A stretch of 64,000 nt of DNA from Cytobacillus oceanisediminis 2691 (GTDB taxonomy: Bacteria > Bacillota > Bacilli > Bacillales > Cytobacillaceae): assembly GCF_000294775.2 (NCBI RefSeq), contig NZ_CP015506.1:1835501-1899500 (forward strand), written 5' to 3'. Positions 55,044 through 64,000 of this stretch are shown here, piece by piece. Numbering within the stretch: position 1 is the stretch's first letter; every line of letters begins with the position of its first letter. The notes below the pieces were generated by a model. That model was not told where the DNA came from. It did no database searches and saw nothing but the letters and a program-made list of their open reading frames with translations. The position numbers and the translations under genes were made by a program.

Positions 55044-55916
55044 GTGACGATCCAGTGGTTTCCCGGCCATATGGCGAAAGCCCGCAGGCAGGTTACAGAA
55101 AAATTAAAACTGGTCGATATCATCTTTGAGCTCGTTGATGCAAGGATCCCTTATTCATCACGAAATCCGATGATCGATGAAATTATTCAGCACAAACCGC
55201 GGCTTGTTTTATTGAATAAAGCTGACATGGCTGATAAAGAAGCGACAAAAAAGTGGATCAAACATTTTGAAGATAAGGGTATAAGAGCTCTTGCGATAAA
55301 CTCGCAGGCGGGACAAGGCATGAAGGAAATCGTCTCCGCATCTCAGAGTATTCTTCAGGAAAAGTTCGATCGAATGAAGGCGAAGGGTGTTAAGCCTAGA
55401 GCAATCCGGGCAATGATAGTAGGTATTCCAAACGCTGGAAAGTCTACCCTTATCAATCGCCTGGCCAAAAAGAATATAGCCAGGACAGGAAATACCCCCG
55501 GCGTTACGAAAGCCCAGCAATGGATAAAGGTAGGGAAAGAGCTGGAGCTTCTCGATACCCCTGGGATTCTATGGCCAAAATTTGAAGATCAGGAAGTAGG
55601 TCTTAAGCTTGCTCTGACTGGAGCAATAAAAGATACTATATTAAATCTTCAGGATGTTGCAGTATATGCTCTGCGCTTTCTCGGCCTCAGGTATCCAGAT
55701 CGCCTGCATGAGAGATATCAGCTTGATGAAATTCCGGAGGATATTGTGGAAGTATTTGATAAAATCGGCAGGCTGCGCGGCTGCCTGATGGGCGGCGGCG
55801 AAATTGATTATGATAAGGTAACAGAGCTGGTAATCAGAGAATTCCGTTCTGAAAAATTGGGGCCAATCACTTTGGAATTGCCCGAAGAGATGGGAGTTCG
55901 GAGTGAAGCTGAATAA
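55044..55916 (+). CDS. rbgA: Ribosome biogenesis GTPase RbgA (YlqF)
   Basis: RbgA is essential for late 50S assembly in B. subtilis and helps place L16 and neighbours. The 290-aa product begins with GTG 55044 after GGAGGTGACC. It begins [11 protein letters not shown], with a circularly permuted GTPase: the G4 motif NKADMADK comes before the P-loop [14 protein letters not shown] (about 128-141), then [10 protein letters not shown]-terminal ANTAR-like helical domain follows. Confidence 0.97.
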   Translation: MTIQWFPGHMAKARRQVTEKLKLVDIIFELVDARIPYSSRNPMIDEIIQHKPRLVLLNKADMADKEATKKWIKHFEDKGIRALAINSQAGQGMKEIVSASQSILQEKFDRMKAKGVKPRAIRAMIVGIPNAGKSTLINRLAKKNIARTGNTPGVTKAQQWIKVGKELELLDTPGILWPKFEDQEVGLKLALTGAIKDTILNLQDVAVYALRFLGLRYPDRLHERYQLDEIPEDIVEVFDKIGRLRGCLMGGGEIDYDKVTELVIREFRSEKLGPITLELPEEMGVRSEAE

Positions 55917-56002
55917 TTTAGATGAAGACCTTCTGTTCACAGGAGGCCTTTATTTTTTTGCGGAAATGCCGATACATACATTAGATTGAAATGGAGAAGT
56001 CT

Positions 56003-56782
56003 ATGGAAAAATTAACTATTCGTCAAATAGAAGAAAAAATCAAAACAATTAAGTCAGAGGATGACCCTTTCCTTTATTCCATAAAGCATGATGAAAGAAA
56101 AGGAGTACAGCAGCTATTAGAAAGATGGCATTCCCGAAATCTGCAGCAAAAAAAGATATATGAAAAGCATAAAGAAATGAGTCAGTATGAAGTTCGTTAC
56201 CGGAGCCAGGGTTTTCAGTTTATTGCCGGAATTGATGAAGTAGGCAGGGGCCCGCTTGCAGGACCAGTGGTAGCTGCAGCAGTTATTTTGCCAGAAGACT
56301 TCTTCCTCCCGGGTTTAGATGATTCAAAAAAGGTGCCGGAGAGCAAAAGAGAAGAATTTTCTGAGATAATTAAGGCTAAGGCTGCAGCGTTCAGCGTTGG
56401 AATCATTGATCCGGAAGAAATCGACCGCATCAATATATTTGAAGCGACAAAAAAAGCAATGCTTTCAGCAATTGAAGGGCTGAGCCCAAAACCGGACTTC
56501 CTGCTTGCAGATGCCGTAAAACTATTAACTCCTTACCCAATGGAAGCTATCATTAAGGGAGATGGCAAAAGCATCTCGATTGCTGCAGCCTCTATCATAG
56601 CTAAAGTCACGAGAGACAGAATGATGGCTGAAATAGGTAAAGAGTTTCCTCAATATGGATTCGAGAAAAATATGGGCTATGGGACGAAGGAGCATCTTGA
56701 AGCCATCACACTGCATGGAATATCTCCTTATCATCGGAAAAGCTTTGCACCAATAAAAAATCTTATTAGTGAAATAGAATAG
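56003..56782 (+). CDS. rnhB: Ribonuclease HII
   Basis: RNase HII removes ribonucleotides misincorporated in DNA and RNA-DNA hybrids. From ATG 56003, after GGAGA, it is 259 aa. An ATG at 55991 in frame overlaps that site. The bacillar N-terminal extension (about 1-70) precedes the catalytic domain with D78 and E79 in GIDEVGRGPLAGPV, then DAVKLL and KVTRDRMM. It is 11 nt before ylqG. Confidence 0.97.
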   Translation: MEKLTIRQIEEKIKTIKSEDDPFLYSIKHDERKGVQQLLERWHSRNLQQKKIYEKHKEMSQYEVRYRSQGFQFIAGIDEVGRGPLAGPVVAAAVILPEDFFLPGLDDSKKVPESKREEFSEIIKAKAAAFSVGIIDPEEIDRINIFEATKKAMLSAIEGLSPKPDFLLADAVKLLTPYPMEAIIKGDGKSISIAAASIIAKVTRDRMMAEIGKEFPQYGFEKNMGYGTKEHLEAITLHGISPYHRKSFAPIKNLISEIE

Positions 56783-56793
56783 AAGGTGAAGGC

Positions 56794-58653
56794 ATGAAGC
56801 CGTCTGATATTATCCAAAGAATAATAAGGCATGACCAGAACAATGCAGTAAAAACGGCTGCATTTATACCTGGCCAAATTGTCAGCGGAAAGATAGTAAA
56901 GCTATTTCCAAACCAGACGGCAGAGGTGCAAATTGGGTCACATAAAGCGATAGCGCAGCTGGAAATCCCTTTATCAGCCAACATCAGATATTGGTTTAAA
57001 GTTGAGCCAGGTGAGGGAATGCTGCGCTTAAAGGTAATGGAATCAGCAGACAGACCAGGTGCGGAAGCTCCGGCTGAAAGCCTTCTAAGACAGCTGGGAA
57101 TGCAGTTATCCAGAGAAAATAAGATGCTTATTCAATTTTTTCTTAGAGAACAGGTTCCGATTACAGGTGAAACTCTGAAGATGGCATCTGAATGGATCAA
57201 GGAAAGCCGATCAGCTGAAGATGGACTGCGGACAGTAAAAGAGCTGTTTATAAGGCAGCTTCCCTTTTCAAAGGATGTTTTTTCAGCGATATCCTCAGTC
57301 TTGCATGGGGACTCTCTTTCATCCCTTATGGGGGAATTGCTGGATGAATTAAAGGGTGGTGGTTTATCAACTAAAGGGCAGCAAATATATTCGCTGCTTG
57401 TTGATCTGACAAAGACTTCAAGAGAAAAATGGGGTCAGCAGGCAATATACAGATTGTTTTCTGAATGGCTGAATACAAAAAACCAGGCAAGTTCACACAC
57501 TGCTTTCCAGCTCCTGAAAGTATTGGGGCTGATGCCGGGTGAAACGGCCGAGGATGCGGCTTTACAGAAGCTTATGGAGGTAAGCATCCCAAATAAACCG
57601 ATTAGTCATGTCCTGACGGAAATTATGAAAGCAAACGATTCCGGGAACAGGCAGGAATTTATATTGAACTTGGCAAAGCTAAATGGATTTATTGCACAAA
57701 GATCGGAAAGCAGTGGACTATCTCAAACTCTGGAAATCTTATTCAATGATATTCGAAATGGAAAGAATTCTTTTCCAGCAGAAAAGAATTTGCTTAACAC
57801 CCTTTTCAAATCAGCTCTTTCCCACACATTAAATGATGATTTGGACCAATTATTGTCAGATGCTTATGGGATAAAGCAGGCTGCTGTTCAGGCGGGGAGA
57901 TTACTGGCAGGTGAGAAACCTTTGGCAGCAGCGGCTCTCAATCTGCGGGAAAAGACAATGATGGAAGAACTGAAAAATAGCCTGCAAACAGAGGTTAACC
58001 TTACATATGACCAGCGGAATATTCATAGTGAATTGAAGAGAATAATCAGAACATTGGGGCTTTCTTATGAACATGACTTCATAAATTTATTAAAACATTC
58101 CGATGAAGGAGCTTCCGAAAAGCTGGATACCCTTAAACCGCTCCTGATGGGCTTTATAAATGAAGAAACTTCGCACATAGCTAAAGATGCAGCTGAACGG
58201 CTTCTGCATAAATTAACCGGCTTTCAGGCTCTCTCGCAGGAATCCGGCCCATTGCAGCACTATATTTTTCAGCTTCCTGTTTCTTTATGGGGGAAAATCT
58301 CCGATTTGACAATGCAATGGAGCGGCCGCAAAACGGAAGAGGGGAAAATTGATCCCAGCCATTGCCGGGTTATATTTTATTTGAATTTAGAGCATCTGAA
58401 TGAAACTATTGTCGATCTTCAAGTTCAAAACAGAATTATTAAAATTTCAGTTATTAATGAGCACAAAGAAATAAAGGATTTAACAGCTCCATTTGCCGCT
58501 GAACTAAAAGAAAATCTATTAAAATTAAATTATAAGCTGTCCTCTGTTTCAGTCCAAAAGCCGGAGTCTGCAGGGGAGTCACCTATTGGAAAAGATACAA
58601 TGACATCGATTGTGCAATCAATTCAATTTAGCGGAGTAGATATAAGGATATGA
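56794..58653 (+). CDS. ylqG: YlqG-like protein with FliK-like C-terminal region
   Basis: The 619-aa product occupies the ylqG position between rnhB and ylqH. Its N-terminal part is largely helical and low in known motifs. Its C-terminal ~100 residues (from about 505, LPVSLWGKI onward, with RVIFYLNLEHLNETIVDLQV and LKLNYKLSSVSV) resemble the C-terminal hook-length-control domain of FliK (Flg_hook): a Pro-hydrophobic start, a strand-rich core, and a final L-x-x-L...V pattern. The 4-nt overlap with ylqH, which encodes a free FlhB C-terminal domain, strengthens this reading. I infer a FliK/FlhB-like pair outside the flagellar genes; its role is unknown. Confidence 0.75.
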   Translation: MKPSDIIQRIIRHDQNNAVKTAAFIPGQIVSGKIVKLFPNQTAEVQIGSHKAIAQLEIPLSANIRYWFKVEPGEGMLRLKVMESADRPGAEAPAESLLRQLGMQLSRENKMLIQFFLREQVPITGETLKMASEWIKESRSAEDGLRTVKELFIRQLPFSKDVFSAISSVLHGDSLSSLMGELLDELKGGGLSTKGQQIYSLLVDLTKTSREKWGQQAIYRLFSEWLNTKNQASSHTAFQLLKVLGLMPGETAEDAALQKLMEVSIPNKPISHVLTEIMKANDSGNRQEFILNLAKLNGFIAQRSESSGLSQTLEILFNDIRNGKNSFPAEKNLLNTLFKSALSHTLNDDLDQLLSDAYGIKQAAVQAGRLLAGEKPLAAAALNLREKTMMEELKNSLQTEVNLTYDQRNIHSELKRIIRTLGLSYEHDFINLLKHSDEGASEKLDTLKPLLMGFINEETSHIAKDAAERLLHKLTGFQALSQESGPLQHYIFQLPVSLWGKISDLTMQWSGRKTEEGKIDPSHCRVIFYLNLEHLNETIVDLQVQNRIIKISVINEHKEIKDLTAPFAAELKENLLKLNYKLSSVSVQKPESAGESPIGKDTMTSIVQSIQFSGVDIRI

Positions 58654-58946
58654 AAAAAGTTCATGATCAAAAAAGGAAAGAAGCGGTAGCATTAACCTAT
58701 GATCCTGTGAATCAGGGAGCACCAAGGATATCCGCAAAGGGGAAGGGACTGGTTGCTGAAAATATCCTTGTGAAGGCTAAGGAACATGATATTCCGGTTC
58801 AGGAAGATCCTGCTCTTGTAGAGCTTCTTGGCAAGCTTAACATCAATGAGGGTATACCGGAAGAACTATATCAGGCTGTTGCTGAGGTGTTTGTTTTTAT
58901 CTACAGGGCTGATCAGGAAGCCGGGAAGAGGGAAAATGAAGAATAA
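58650..58946 (+). CDS. ylqH: Free-standing FlhB C-terminal domain protein (EscU/YscU switch-like)
   Basis: The 98-aa product matches the cytosolic C-terminal part of the flagellar export gate protein FlhB: ALTYDPVNQGAPRISAKGKG, AKEHDIPVQEDPALVELL and IPEELYQAVAEVFVFIYR. The autocleavage motif NPTH is absent; the protein starts just after the place where NPTH would be, resembling a pre-cut FlhB-CC fragment. It lacks membrane helices. It is coupled to ylqG by a 4-nt overlap. Homologs exist in B. subtilis (YlqH). It may modulate the flagellar gate or serve another secretion role. Confidence 0.9.
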   Translation: MKKVHDQKRKEAVALTYDPVNQGAPRISAKGKGLVAENILVKAKEHDIPVQEDPALVELLGKLNINEGIPEELYQAVAEVFVFIYRADQEAGKRENEE

Positions 58947-59029
58947 TCTATTCTGGTAAACCAATATGGTTTATTCTCAGTAATTCAATTCGAAGGGATG
59001 ACACCGGGATTTTACTTGAGTCTAATAAA

Positions 59030-59062
59030 AAAGAAAACTGTCGAAAAGGCAGTTTTTCTTTA
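59030..59062 (+). terminator. Rho-independent terminator after ylqH
   Basis: AAAACTGTC pairs with GGCAGTTTT (one wobble) around GAAAA and is followed by TCTTTATTTT. The 304-nt ylqH-sucC gap holds this terminator, an A/T-rich stretch and the sucC promoter; nothing else is apparent. Confidence 0.8.
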
Positions 59063-59176
59063 TTTTAAAAAAATAATTTTAAAATAAAATAAGTGTAAAA
59101 CATCTATTATGACAGGGTTTCTGCACTTTTTAATATTTTTAATTTTTAAAGAAATATAATATTTTAGAGTAAATGG

Positions 59177-59205
59177 TAGACAAGGGTTGTGTCATTTTAT
59201 AAAAT
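59177..59205 (+). promoter_or_regulatory. Sigma-A promoter of sucCD
   Basis: TAGACA (59177-59182) and TAAAAT (59200-59205) are separated by 17 nt, about 45 nt upstream of the sucC start. Confidence 0.6.
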
Positions 59206-59218
59206 GAAAGCGCAGTTA
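59204..59218 (+). promoter_or_regulatory. Candidate cre (CcpA) site at the sucC transcription start
   Basis: ATGAAAGCGCAGTTA matches the cre consensus WTGNAANCGNWNNCW with a single mismatch (T instead of C at position 14). It overlaps the end of the -10 and the expected start site, a common place for CcpA repression. This would put sucCD under carbon catabolite control. One mismatch in a short degenerate motif means it could be chance. Confidence 0.35.
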
Positions 59219-59250
59219 TTTTTTTGAAGAGTTAGATAGGAGGATGGGAA

Positions 59251-60411
59251 ATGAATATACATGAGTATCAAGGTAAAGAAGTCCTCAGACAATACGGGGT
59301 CGCAGTTCCGAACGGAAAAGTGGCATTTACAGTAGAAGAAGCTGTTGAAGCTGCTAAAGAACTTGGCACTGAGGTATGTGTGGTAAAAGCACAAATCCAC
59401 GCCGGAGGACGCGGTAAAGCTGGCGGTGTAAAAGTTGCCAAAAATCTTGACGAAGTTCGTACATATGCAAGTGAAATCCTGGGGAAAACACTTGTTACAC
59501 ATCAAACAGGCCCGGAAGGCAAGGAAGTAAAGCGTTTACTGATTGAAGAGGGCTGTGACATTAAGAAGGAATATTATGTTGGTCTAGTCTTGGACCGCGC
59601 AACGTCACGCGTAGTTTTAATGGCTTCTGAAGAGGGCGGCACAGAAATCGAAGAAGTAGCTGAACAGACGCCTGAAAAAATCTTCAAGGAAGAAATTGAT
59701 CCTGTGCTTGGTTTAACAGCATTCCAGGCGCGCAGAATCGCTTTTAATATCAATATCCCATCAAAGCTTGTCGGACAAGCTGTTAAATTCATGATGGGCT
59801 TATACAGAGCTTACATTGAAAAAGATTGCTCTATCGCTGAAATCAATCCATTAGTAGTAACTGGAGACGGCAAGGTAATGGCTCTGGATGCAAAGCTGAA
59901 CTTTGATGGAAATGCTCTTTACCGTCAAAAGGACATCATGGCTCTTCGTGACCTTGAAGAAGAGGATGCAAAGGAAATCGAAGCATCCAAATATGACCTG
60001 AGCTATATTTCCCTTGATGGAAATATCGGCTGCATGGTTAACGGTGCAGGATTGGCGATGGCTACTATGGATATCGTCAAACACTATGGCGGAGACCCGG
60101 CCAATTTCCTTGATGTTGGGGGCGGTGCAACTGCTGAAAAGGTTACTGAAGCTTTCAAAATCATCCTTTCTGATAAAAACGTAAAAGGTATTTTTGTTAA
60201 TATCTTTGGCGGAATCATGAAGTGCGACGTCATCGCCACTGGCGTAGTGGAAGCAGCGAAGCAAGTAGGCTTGACTGTGCCTTTAGTTGTACGTCTGGAA
60301 GGTACAAATGTTGAATTGGGCAAGAAGATCCTTGCTGAATCCGATATCGATATCATTGCGGCTGAATCAATGGCTGACGGCGCACAAAAAATCGTTTCTT
60401 TAGTAGGCTAG
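59251..60411 (+). CDS. sucC: Succinyl-CoA synthetase beta subunit (ADP/GDP-forming)
   Basis: SucC forms succinate from succinyl-CoA with nucleotide synthesis in the TCA cycle, with SucD. The 386-aa ATP-grasp protein has [42 protein letters not shown] and [20 protein letters not shown] precedes the ATG. A 109-nt gap precedes sucD, so they are likely co-transcribed. Confidence 0.98.
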   Translation: MNIHEYQGKEVLRQYGVAVPNGKVAFTVEEAVEAAKELGTEVCVVKAQIHAGGRGKAGGVKVAKNLDEVRTYASEILGKTLVTHQTGPEGKEVKRLLIEEGCDIKKEYYVGLVLDRATSRVVLMASEEGGTEIEEVAEQTPEKIFKEEIDPVLGLTAFQARRIAFNINIPSKLVGQAVKFMMGLYRAYIEKDCSIAEINPLVVTGDGKVMALDAKLNFDGNALYRQKDIMALRDLEEEDAKEIEASKYDLSYISLDGNIGCMVNGAGLAMATMDIVKHYGGDPANFLDVGGGATAEKVTEAFKIILSDKNVKGIFVNIFGGIMKCDVIATGVVEAAKQVGLTVPLVVRLEGTNVELGKKILAESDIDIIAAESMADGAQKIVSLVG

Positions 60412-60520
60412 GAATCAAAAATGAGCGGCCGTTCAGTGTCTAAGGCATTTGGGGGGATCCATTTTGCTTATGACCTTTGAGTACAGAATGGCACTCTTTA
60501 GACCAGAAAGGAGAATTAAC

Positions 60521-61423
60521 GTGAGCGTATTTATTAATAAAGATACTAAAGTTATAGTTCAAGGGATTACTGGTTCAACAGCCCTTTTCCATACTAAGCA
60601 AATGCTTGAATACGGAACGCAAATTGTCGGCGGTGTAACTCCTGGTAAAGGCGGTACTGAAGTAGAAGGTGTTCCTGTCTTCAATACTGTGGAGGAAGCA
60701 GTTAAGGCTACAGGTGCCAATGCCTCCGTTATCTATGTTCCAGCTCCATTTGCTGCAGATGCTATTCTTGAGGCGGTAGATGCAGAATTGGATCTTGCCA
60801 TTTGTATCACCGAGCATATTCCTGTATTGGATATGGTTAAAGTTAAGCGTTATATGGAAGGCAAGAAGACTCGCCTTGTAGGTCCTAACTGCCCTGGTGT
60901 TATTACTCCTGATGAGTGTAAGATCGGCATTATGCCTGGATATATCCATACTAAAGGTCATGTTGGGGTTGTTTCCCGTTCTGGAACATTGACATATGAA
61001 GCGGTACACCAGCTGTCACAGGCTGGAATCGGCCAGTCCACTGCTGTTGGTATCGGCGGAGACCCGGTTAACGGAACAAACTTCATTGATGTATTAAAAG
61101 CATTTAATGAAGATCCAGAAACTTATGCTGTAATCATGATTGGTGAAATCGGCGGAACAGCTGAAGAAGAAGCTGCAGAGTGGGTTAAAGCAAACATGAC
61201 TAAGCCTGTTGTAGGCTTCATCGGCGGTCGCACTGCACCTCCAGGTAAGCGTATGGGCCATGCCGGCGCAATTATTTCAGGAGGCAAAGGAACAGCTGAT
61301 GAAAAAATCCGTGTTATGAATGAATGCGGTATTCAAGTAGCAGATACTCCATCCGTAATGGGTGAAACCCTGATAAAGGTTTTAAAAGAAAAAGGCCTTT
61401 ATGATCAGTGTAAAACTCATTAA
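60521..61423 (+). CDS. sucD: Succinyl-CoA synthetase alpha subunit
   Basis: SucD carries the phosphohistidine intermediate and the CoA site. It starts with GTG 60521 after AAAGGAGAATTAAC, giving 300 aa, like B. subtilis. An upstream ATG at 60449 is in frame but not conserved. The CoA-binding segment [15 protein letters not shown] follows the start. The active-site His247 is in [11 protein letters not shown], with [10 protein letters not shown] before it. Confidence 0.98.
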   Translation: MSVFINKDTKVIVQGITGSTALFHTKQMLEYGTQIVGGVTPGKGGTEVEGVPVFNTVEEAVKATGANASVIYVPAPFAADAILEAVDAELDLAICITEHIPVLDMVKVKRYMEGKKTRLVGPNCPGVITPDECKIGIMPGYIHTKGHVGVVSRSGTLTYEAVHQLSQAGIGQSTAVGIGGDPVNGTNFIDVLKAFNEDPETYAVIMIGEIGGTAEEEAAEWVKANMTKPVVGFIGGRTAPPGKRMGHAGAIISGGKGTADEKIRVMNECGIQVADTPSVMGETLIKVLKEKGLYDQCKTH

Positions 61424-61443
61424 TCCTATTTAAATAACTTAAG

Positions 61444-61474
61444 AGTAGTCCCTCTGTTTGAGGGACTATTTCTG
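61444..61474 (+). terminator. Rho-independent terminator after sucD
   Basis: TAGTCCCTC pairs with GAGGGACTA around TGTTT and is followed by TTTCT. It closes sucCD. Confidence 0.8.
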
Positions 61475-61537
61475 CATTGCCAAATCGGTTTATCCCCGCA
61501 CATACCCCGCTTTATAAAAAAATTCAGGAGGCTCCCC

Positions 61538-62413
61538 ATGAATGAATTTAATATGAGGCTCACCCATCTCCATCATTGCAGAGGAATGAGCTGGAAGATG
61601 ATTTATAACATTCTTAAGAAAGATCCCCAATTAAATTGTATGTATAATCATACCCTTTTTCGAATAATACCCCAGTTATTCACCACCAAAGATTCTCTTT
61701 CAAATGTACTCCAAGATCTTCATTCAGATCAAATCCAGGAACAAATTCGCCAATATTCACCAAATGGCATTAAAACCATTACAATTTTTGATAAGGAATA
61801 TCCGATTCTATTAAAAGAAACGTATCAGCCGCCATGGGTTATTTATGCAAGAGGTGATATCAGTCTTCTGAATAGCGGAACTCACCTGGCCGTTGTCGGT
61901 TCCAGACAGGCAACAGAGTATGGAGAAAAAGCCATTCAATACATGTTTCCAAAGCTTATCGAAAAAGGAGTTATTATTGTAAGCGGGCTGGCAGCTGGTA
62001 TTGATGCCATTGCGCATAAGGAAGCAATCAAAAATAAAGGGAAAACAATTGGTGTCATAGCTGGCGGGCTGTTCCATATTTATCCTCAGGCTAATCAAAG
62101 GCTAGCATATGAAATGATGAAAAATCAGCTGGTTATTTCTGAATATCCGCCAGCCACAAGACCCTCGAGATGGCAGTTTCCAATGAGAAACCGAATCATC
62201 AGCGGCATTAGCAGAGGCACATTGATAATCCAGGCTAAAAGCAAAAGCGGCTCTCTTATTACAGCAAATTATGCGGTTCATGAAGGAAGAGAAGTCTTTG
62301 CAGTCCCTGGAAATATCTTTAGCCCATTCTCTGGGGGAACTAATGAATTAATTCAGCAAGGCGCTAAATTGGTAAAATCAGCTGAGGAGATCTTAGAAGA
62401 ATTCCTTTACTAA
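61538..62413 (+). CDS. dprA: DNA processing protein DprA (Smf)
   Basis: DprA loads RecA onto incoming single-stranded DNA during transformation and protects it. The 291-aa product has an N-terminal helical region (about 1-60) followed by a Rossmann-like DprA core. Core motifs are AVVGSRQATEYGEKA, VSGLAAGIDAIAHK, VIAGGL and RWQFPMRNRIISG, then the segment KSGSLITANYAVHEGREVFAVPG. AGGAGGCTCC precedes the ATG. It is the usual gene before topA; in B. subtilis it is also ComK-induced. Confidence 0.95.
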   Translation: MNEFNMRLTHLHHCRGMSWKMIYNILKKDPQLNCMYNHTLFRIIPQLFTTKDSLSNVLQDLHSDQIQEQIRQYSPNGIKTITIFDKEYPILLKETYQPPWVIYARGDISLLNSGTHLAVVGSRQATEYGEKAIQYMFPKLIEKGVIIVSGLAAGIDAIAHKEAIKNKGKTIGVIAGGLFHIYPQANQRLAYEMMKNQLVISEYPPATRPSRWQFPMRNRIISGISRGTLIIQAKSKSGSLITANYAVHEGREVFAVPGNIFSPFSGGTNELIQQGAKLVKSAEEILEEFLY

Positions 62414-62428
62414 TCAGGAAAATGAAAT

Positions 62429-62463
62429 AGGAGCCTTGCTATAGATTAAGTGCTCCTTTTTCT
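62429..62463 (+). terminator. Rho-independent terminator after dprA
   Basis: AGGAGCCTT pairs with AAG-T-GCTCCT (one bulged T) and is followed by TTTTCTT. It lies 15 nt after the dprA stop. Confidence 0.7.
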
Positions 62464-62912
62464 TACTTCAGCTCATTTTAAATGTGTTAATTTAAAGGAT
62501 TTTTTACAAAAAGGTTGAAATTCTATTAAAACTGTTATACATTTTGCAACAGGTATTATGGAAAGAAAAAGTCTGCTTCTTTATTCGCTTTAGAATATTT
62601 TCTTGGAAACGGTTGCGGAAATATTCCGCTTAAGTTTGACAAACTTGAATAGAATGTAGAATAATAATGAATATTTCAATACTCAAGCAGTAAAGCTGAT
62701 GATATCAGCAAGCTGGCGAAGAATAAGCAATATTACTTCAATTATGCTATAAGACACTTAAGCCGCTCCTCAGGATGTAAATATCCAACCCAGAGGCTGT
62801 TTAATATAGGTTATTGATAAATGAAAGCAGGCAAGTTTAGCATGTAAAAAATGCAGCATTCAAAGATGATTTTGCCTGAATGTTTAAAAATCCCTCTCAA
62901 GGAGGACTACTG
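62464..62912 (+). other. Long non-coding leader region before topA
   Basis: The 499-nt dprA-topA gap has no open frame with a good ribosome-binding site apart from that of topA (AAGGAGG at about 62899). A TTGACA at 62636-62641 followed by AT-rich GAATAA near 62659 is the best promoter candidate, leaving a leader of about 245 nt. I recognise no riboswitch. topA promoters respond to supercoiling in many bacteria, which may explain the long regulatory region. Confidence 0.4.
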
Positions 62913-64000
62913 ATGTCAGAGTTTCTTGTAATCGTTGAGTCACCTGCAAAGGCAAAAACGATTGAGCGTTATTTAGGAAAAAAATATAAAGTTAAAGCTT
63001 CCATGGGACATGTCAGGGATCTTCCTAAAAGCCAAATGGGCATAGATGTGGAAAATAATTTTGAACCAAAATACATAACCATTCGTGGAAAGGGCCCAGT
63101 TTTAAAGGAACTTAAGTCAGCGGCCAAAAAAGCCAAGAAAATTTATCTCGCGGCTGACCCCGACAGAGAAGGGGAAGCAATTGCATGGCATCTGGCACAT
63201 AGCCTGGACATGGACGTTACTTCGGACTGCCGTGTTGTTTTTAATGAAATTACGAAAGATGCCATTAAAGAATCCTTTAAGCATCCAAGGCCAATCAACA
63301 TGGATCTTGTTGATGCCCAGCAGGCAAGACGGATGCTTGATCGGTTAGTCGGTTATAATATCAGCCCATTATTATGGAAGAAAGTGAAAAAAGGATTAAG
63401 TGCGGGCAGAGTACAGTCTGTTGCAGTCCGTTTGATTATCGACCGCGAAAAGGAAATTAAGGACTTTATACCAGAAGAGTACTGGTCCATTGACGGAGAG
63501 TTCCTAAAAGGAAAAACAGCCTTTGATGCAGCTTTTTACGGGCTGGAGAATGAAAAAGTGGAATTGAAGTCTGAAAGCGATGTTCAAAATATATTAAGTA
63601 AAATGAAGGGCAATAAATTTAAGGTGGCATCGGTTACCAAGAAGGAAAGAAAGCGGAATCCTGCCGCCCCTTTTACTACGTCCTCACTTCAGCAGGAAGC
63701 TGCAAGGAAATTAAATTTCCGTGCCAAGAAAACCATGATGCTTGCACAGCAGCTTTATGAGGGAATTGACCTCGGCAAAGAAGGAACTGTTGGTTTAATT
63801 ACTTATATGAGAACTGATTCAACACGCATATCTGAAATTGCGCAAAATGAAGCAGCAGATTATATTCAAAATTCTTACGGAAAAGAATTCCTGCAGGGTG
63901 AAAAGAAAAAAGAAAAGAAAAACAGCAACGCCCAGGATGCCCATGAGGCCATCCGCCCGACAAGCACACTAAGGTCGCCTGCAAGTTTAAAAGAATACTT
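62913..64000 (+). CDS. topA: DNA topoisomerase I, 3'-truncated by the window edge
   Basis: TopA relaxes negative supercoils by single-strand passage. The first 362 codons are visible; the family is near 690 in Bacillus. The N-terminal TOPRIM domain has [14 protein letters not shown] with the catalytic glutamate at 9, and the DxDxE box ADPDREGEA with D82, D84 and E86. The nucleophile tyrosine is Y298 in [12 protein letters not shown]. The sequence ends within the segment after the [12 protein letters not shown] motif. AAGGAGG precedes the ATG at 62913. The C-terminal zinc fingers lie outside. Confidence 0.97.
   Translation, partial: MSEFLVIVESPAKAKTIERYLGKKYKVKASMGHVRDLPKSQMGIDVENNFEPKYITIRGKGPVLKELKSAAKKAKKIYLAADPDREGEAIAWHLAHSLDMDVTSDCRVVFNEITKDAIKESFKHPRPINMDLVDAQQARRMLDRLVGYNISPLLWKKVKKGLSAGRVQSVAVRLIIDREKEIKDFIPEEYWSIDGEFLKGKTAFDAAFYGLENEKVELKSESDVQNILSKMKGNKFKVASVTKKERKRNPAAPFTTSSLQQEAARKLNFRAKKTMMLAQQLYEGIDLGKEGTVGLITYMRTDSTRISEIAQNEAADYIQNSYGKEFLQGEKKKEKKNSNAQDAHEAIRPTSTLRSPASLKEY

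Overview
The window is a 64 kb chromosomal segment from a low-to-moderate GC, endospore-forming member of the Bacillaceae. It runs from the 3' part of pyrF to the 5' part of topA. Gene content and order follow the Bacillus subtilis pyrF-to-topA region from memory almost gene for gene. Protein lengths match the B. subtilis proteins closely, and the 26-codon sporulation gene spoVM is present. I cannot name the species. The dispersed intergenic repeats resemble those I remember from Cytobacillus/Mesobacillus-like bacilli, but that is an impression.

Layout. (1) 1-1290: end of the pyrimidine operon (pyrF, pyrE) and a terminator shared with the convergent rqcH. (2) 1293-8409: rqcH (reverse strand), the Ca2+ ATPase yloB, then yloC-remA-gmk-rpoZ. 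(3) 8568-20585: one dense operon with many 4-nt overlaps, coaBC-priA-def-fmt-rsmB-rlmN-prpC-prkC-rsgA-rpe. It covers CoA synthesis, replication restart, N-formylmethionine metabolism, rRNA methylation, the Ser/Thr phosphatase-kinase pair and ribosome assembly. (4) 20623-24402: thiN, spoVM, the divergently read rpmB, yloU and the fatty-acid kinase gene fakA (yloV). (5) 24600-30591: recG, then the FapR-controlled lipid operon fapR-plsX-fabD-fabG-acpP, with a visible FapR operator on its promoter. (6) 30592-36620: a structured intergenic region, then rnc-smc-ftsY. (7) 36621-49084: an eight-gene accessory cluster, described below. (8) 49281-59062: ylxM-ffh, rpsP-khpA, ylqD-rimM-trmD, rplS, a type I signal peptidase gene, rbgA, rnhB, ylqG-ylqH. 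(9) 59177-64000: sucC-sucD, dprA and the start of topA.

The main departure from the B. subtilis order is the cluster between ftsY and ylxM. It encodes a secreted/membrane protein, an ABC ATPase and permease, a membrane protein with coiled coil and a Gly/Ser-rich linker, a MoxR AAA+ ATPase, a DUF58 protein, a BatA-like VWA protein and a large double-VWA membrane protein. The genes are tightly packed and seem to form one envelope-associated machine. Two promoter candidates lie upstream: a sigma-A type with a dyad over its -10, and one resembling ECF-sigma promoters. Other differences: no cys/yln genes between pyrE and rqcH, no sdaAB-sdaAA between fakA and recG, and an extra signal peptidase gene between rplS and rbgA.

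Four copies of a dispersed GC-rich intergenic repeat lie at operon boundaries (near 26.7, 31.0, 49.2 and 51.9 kb), and a different repeat type lies near 3.2 kb. I saw no tRNA, rRNA, insertion sequence, prophage or CRISPR array. All motif and homology statements come from reading the sequence and from memory of the families; no database search was run.
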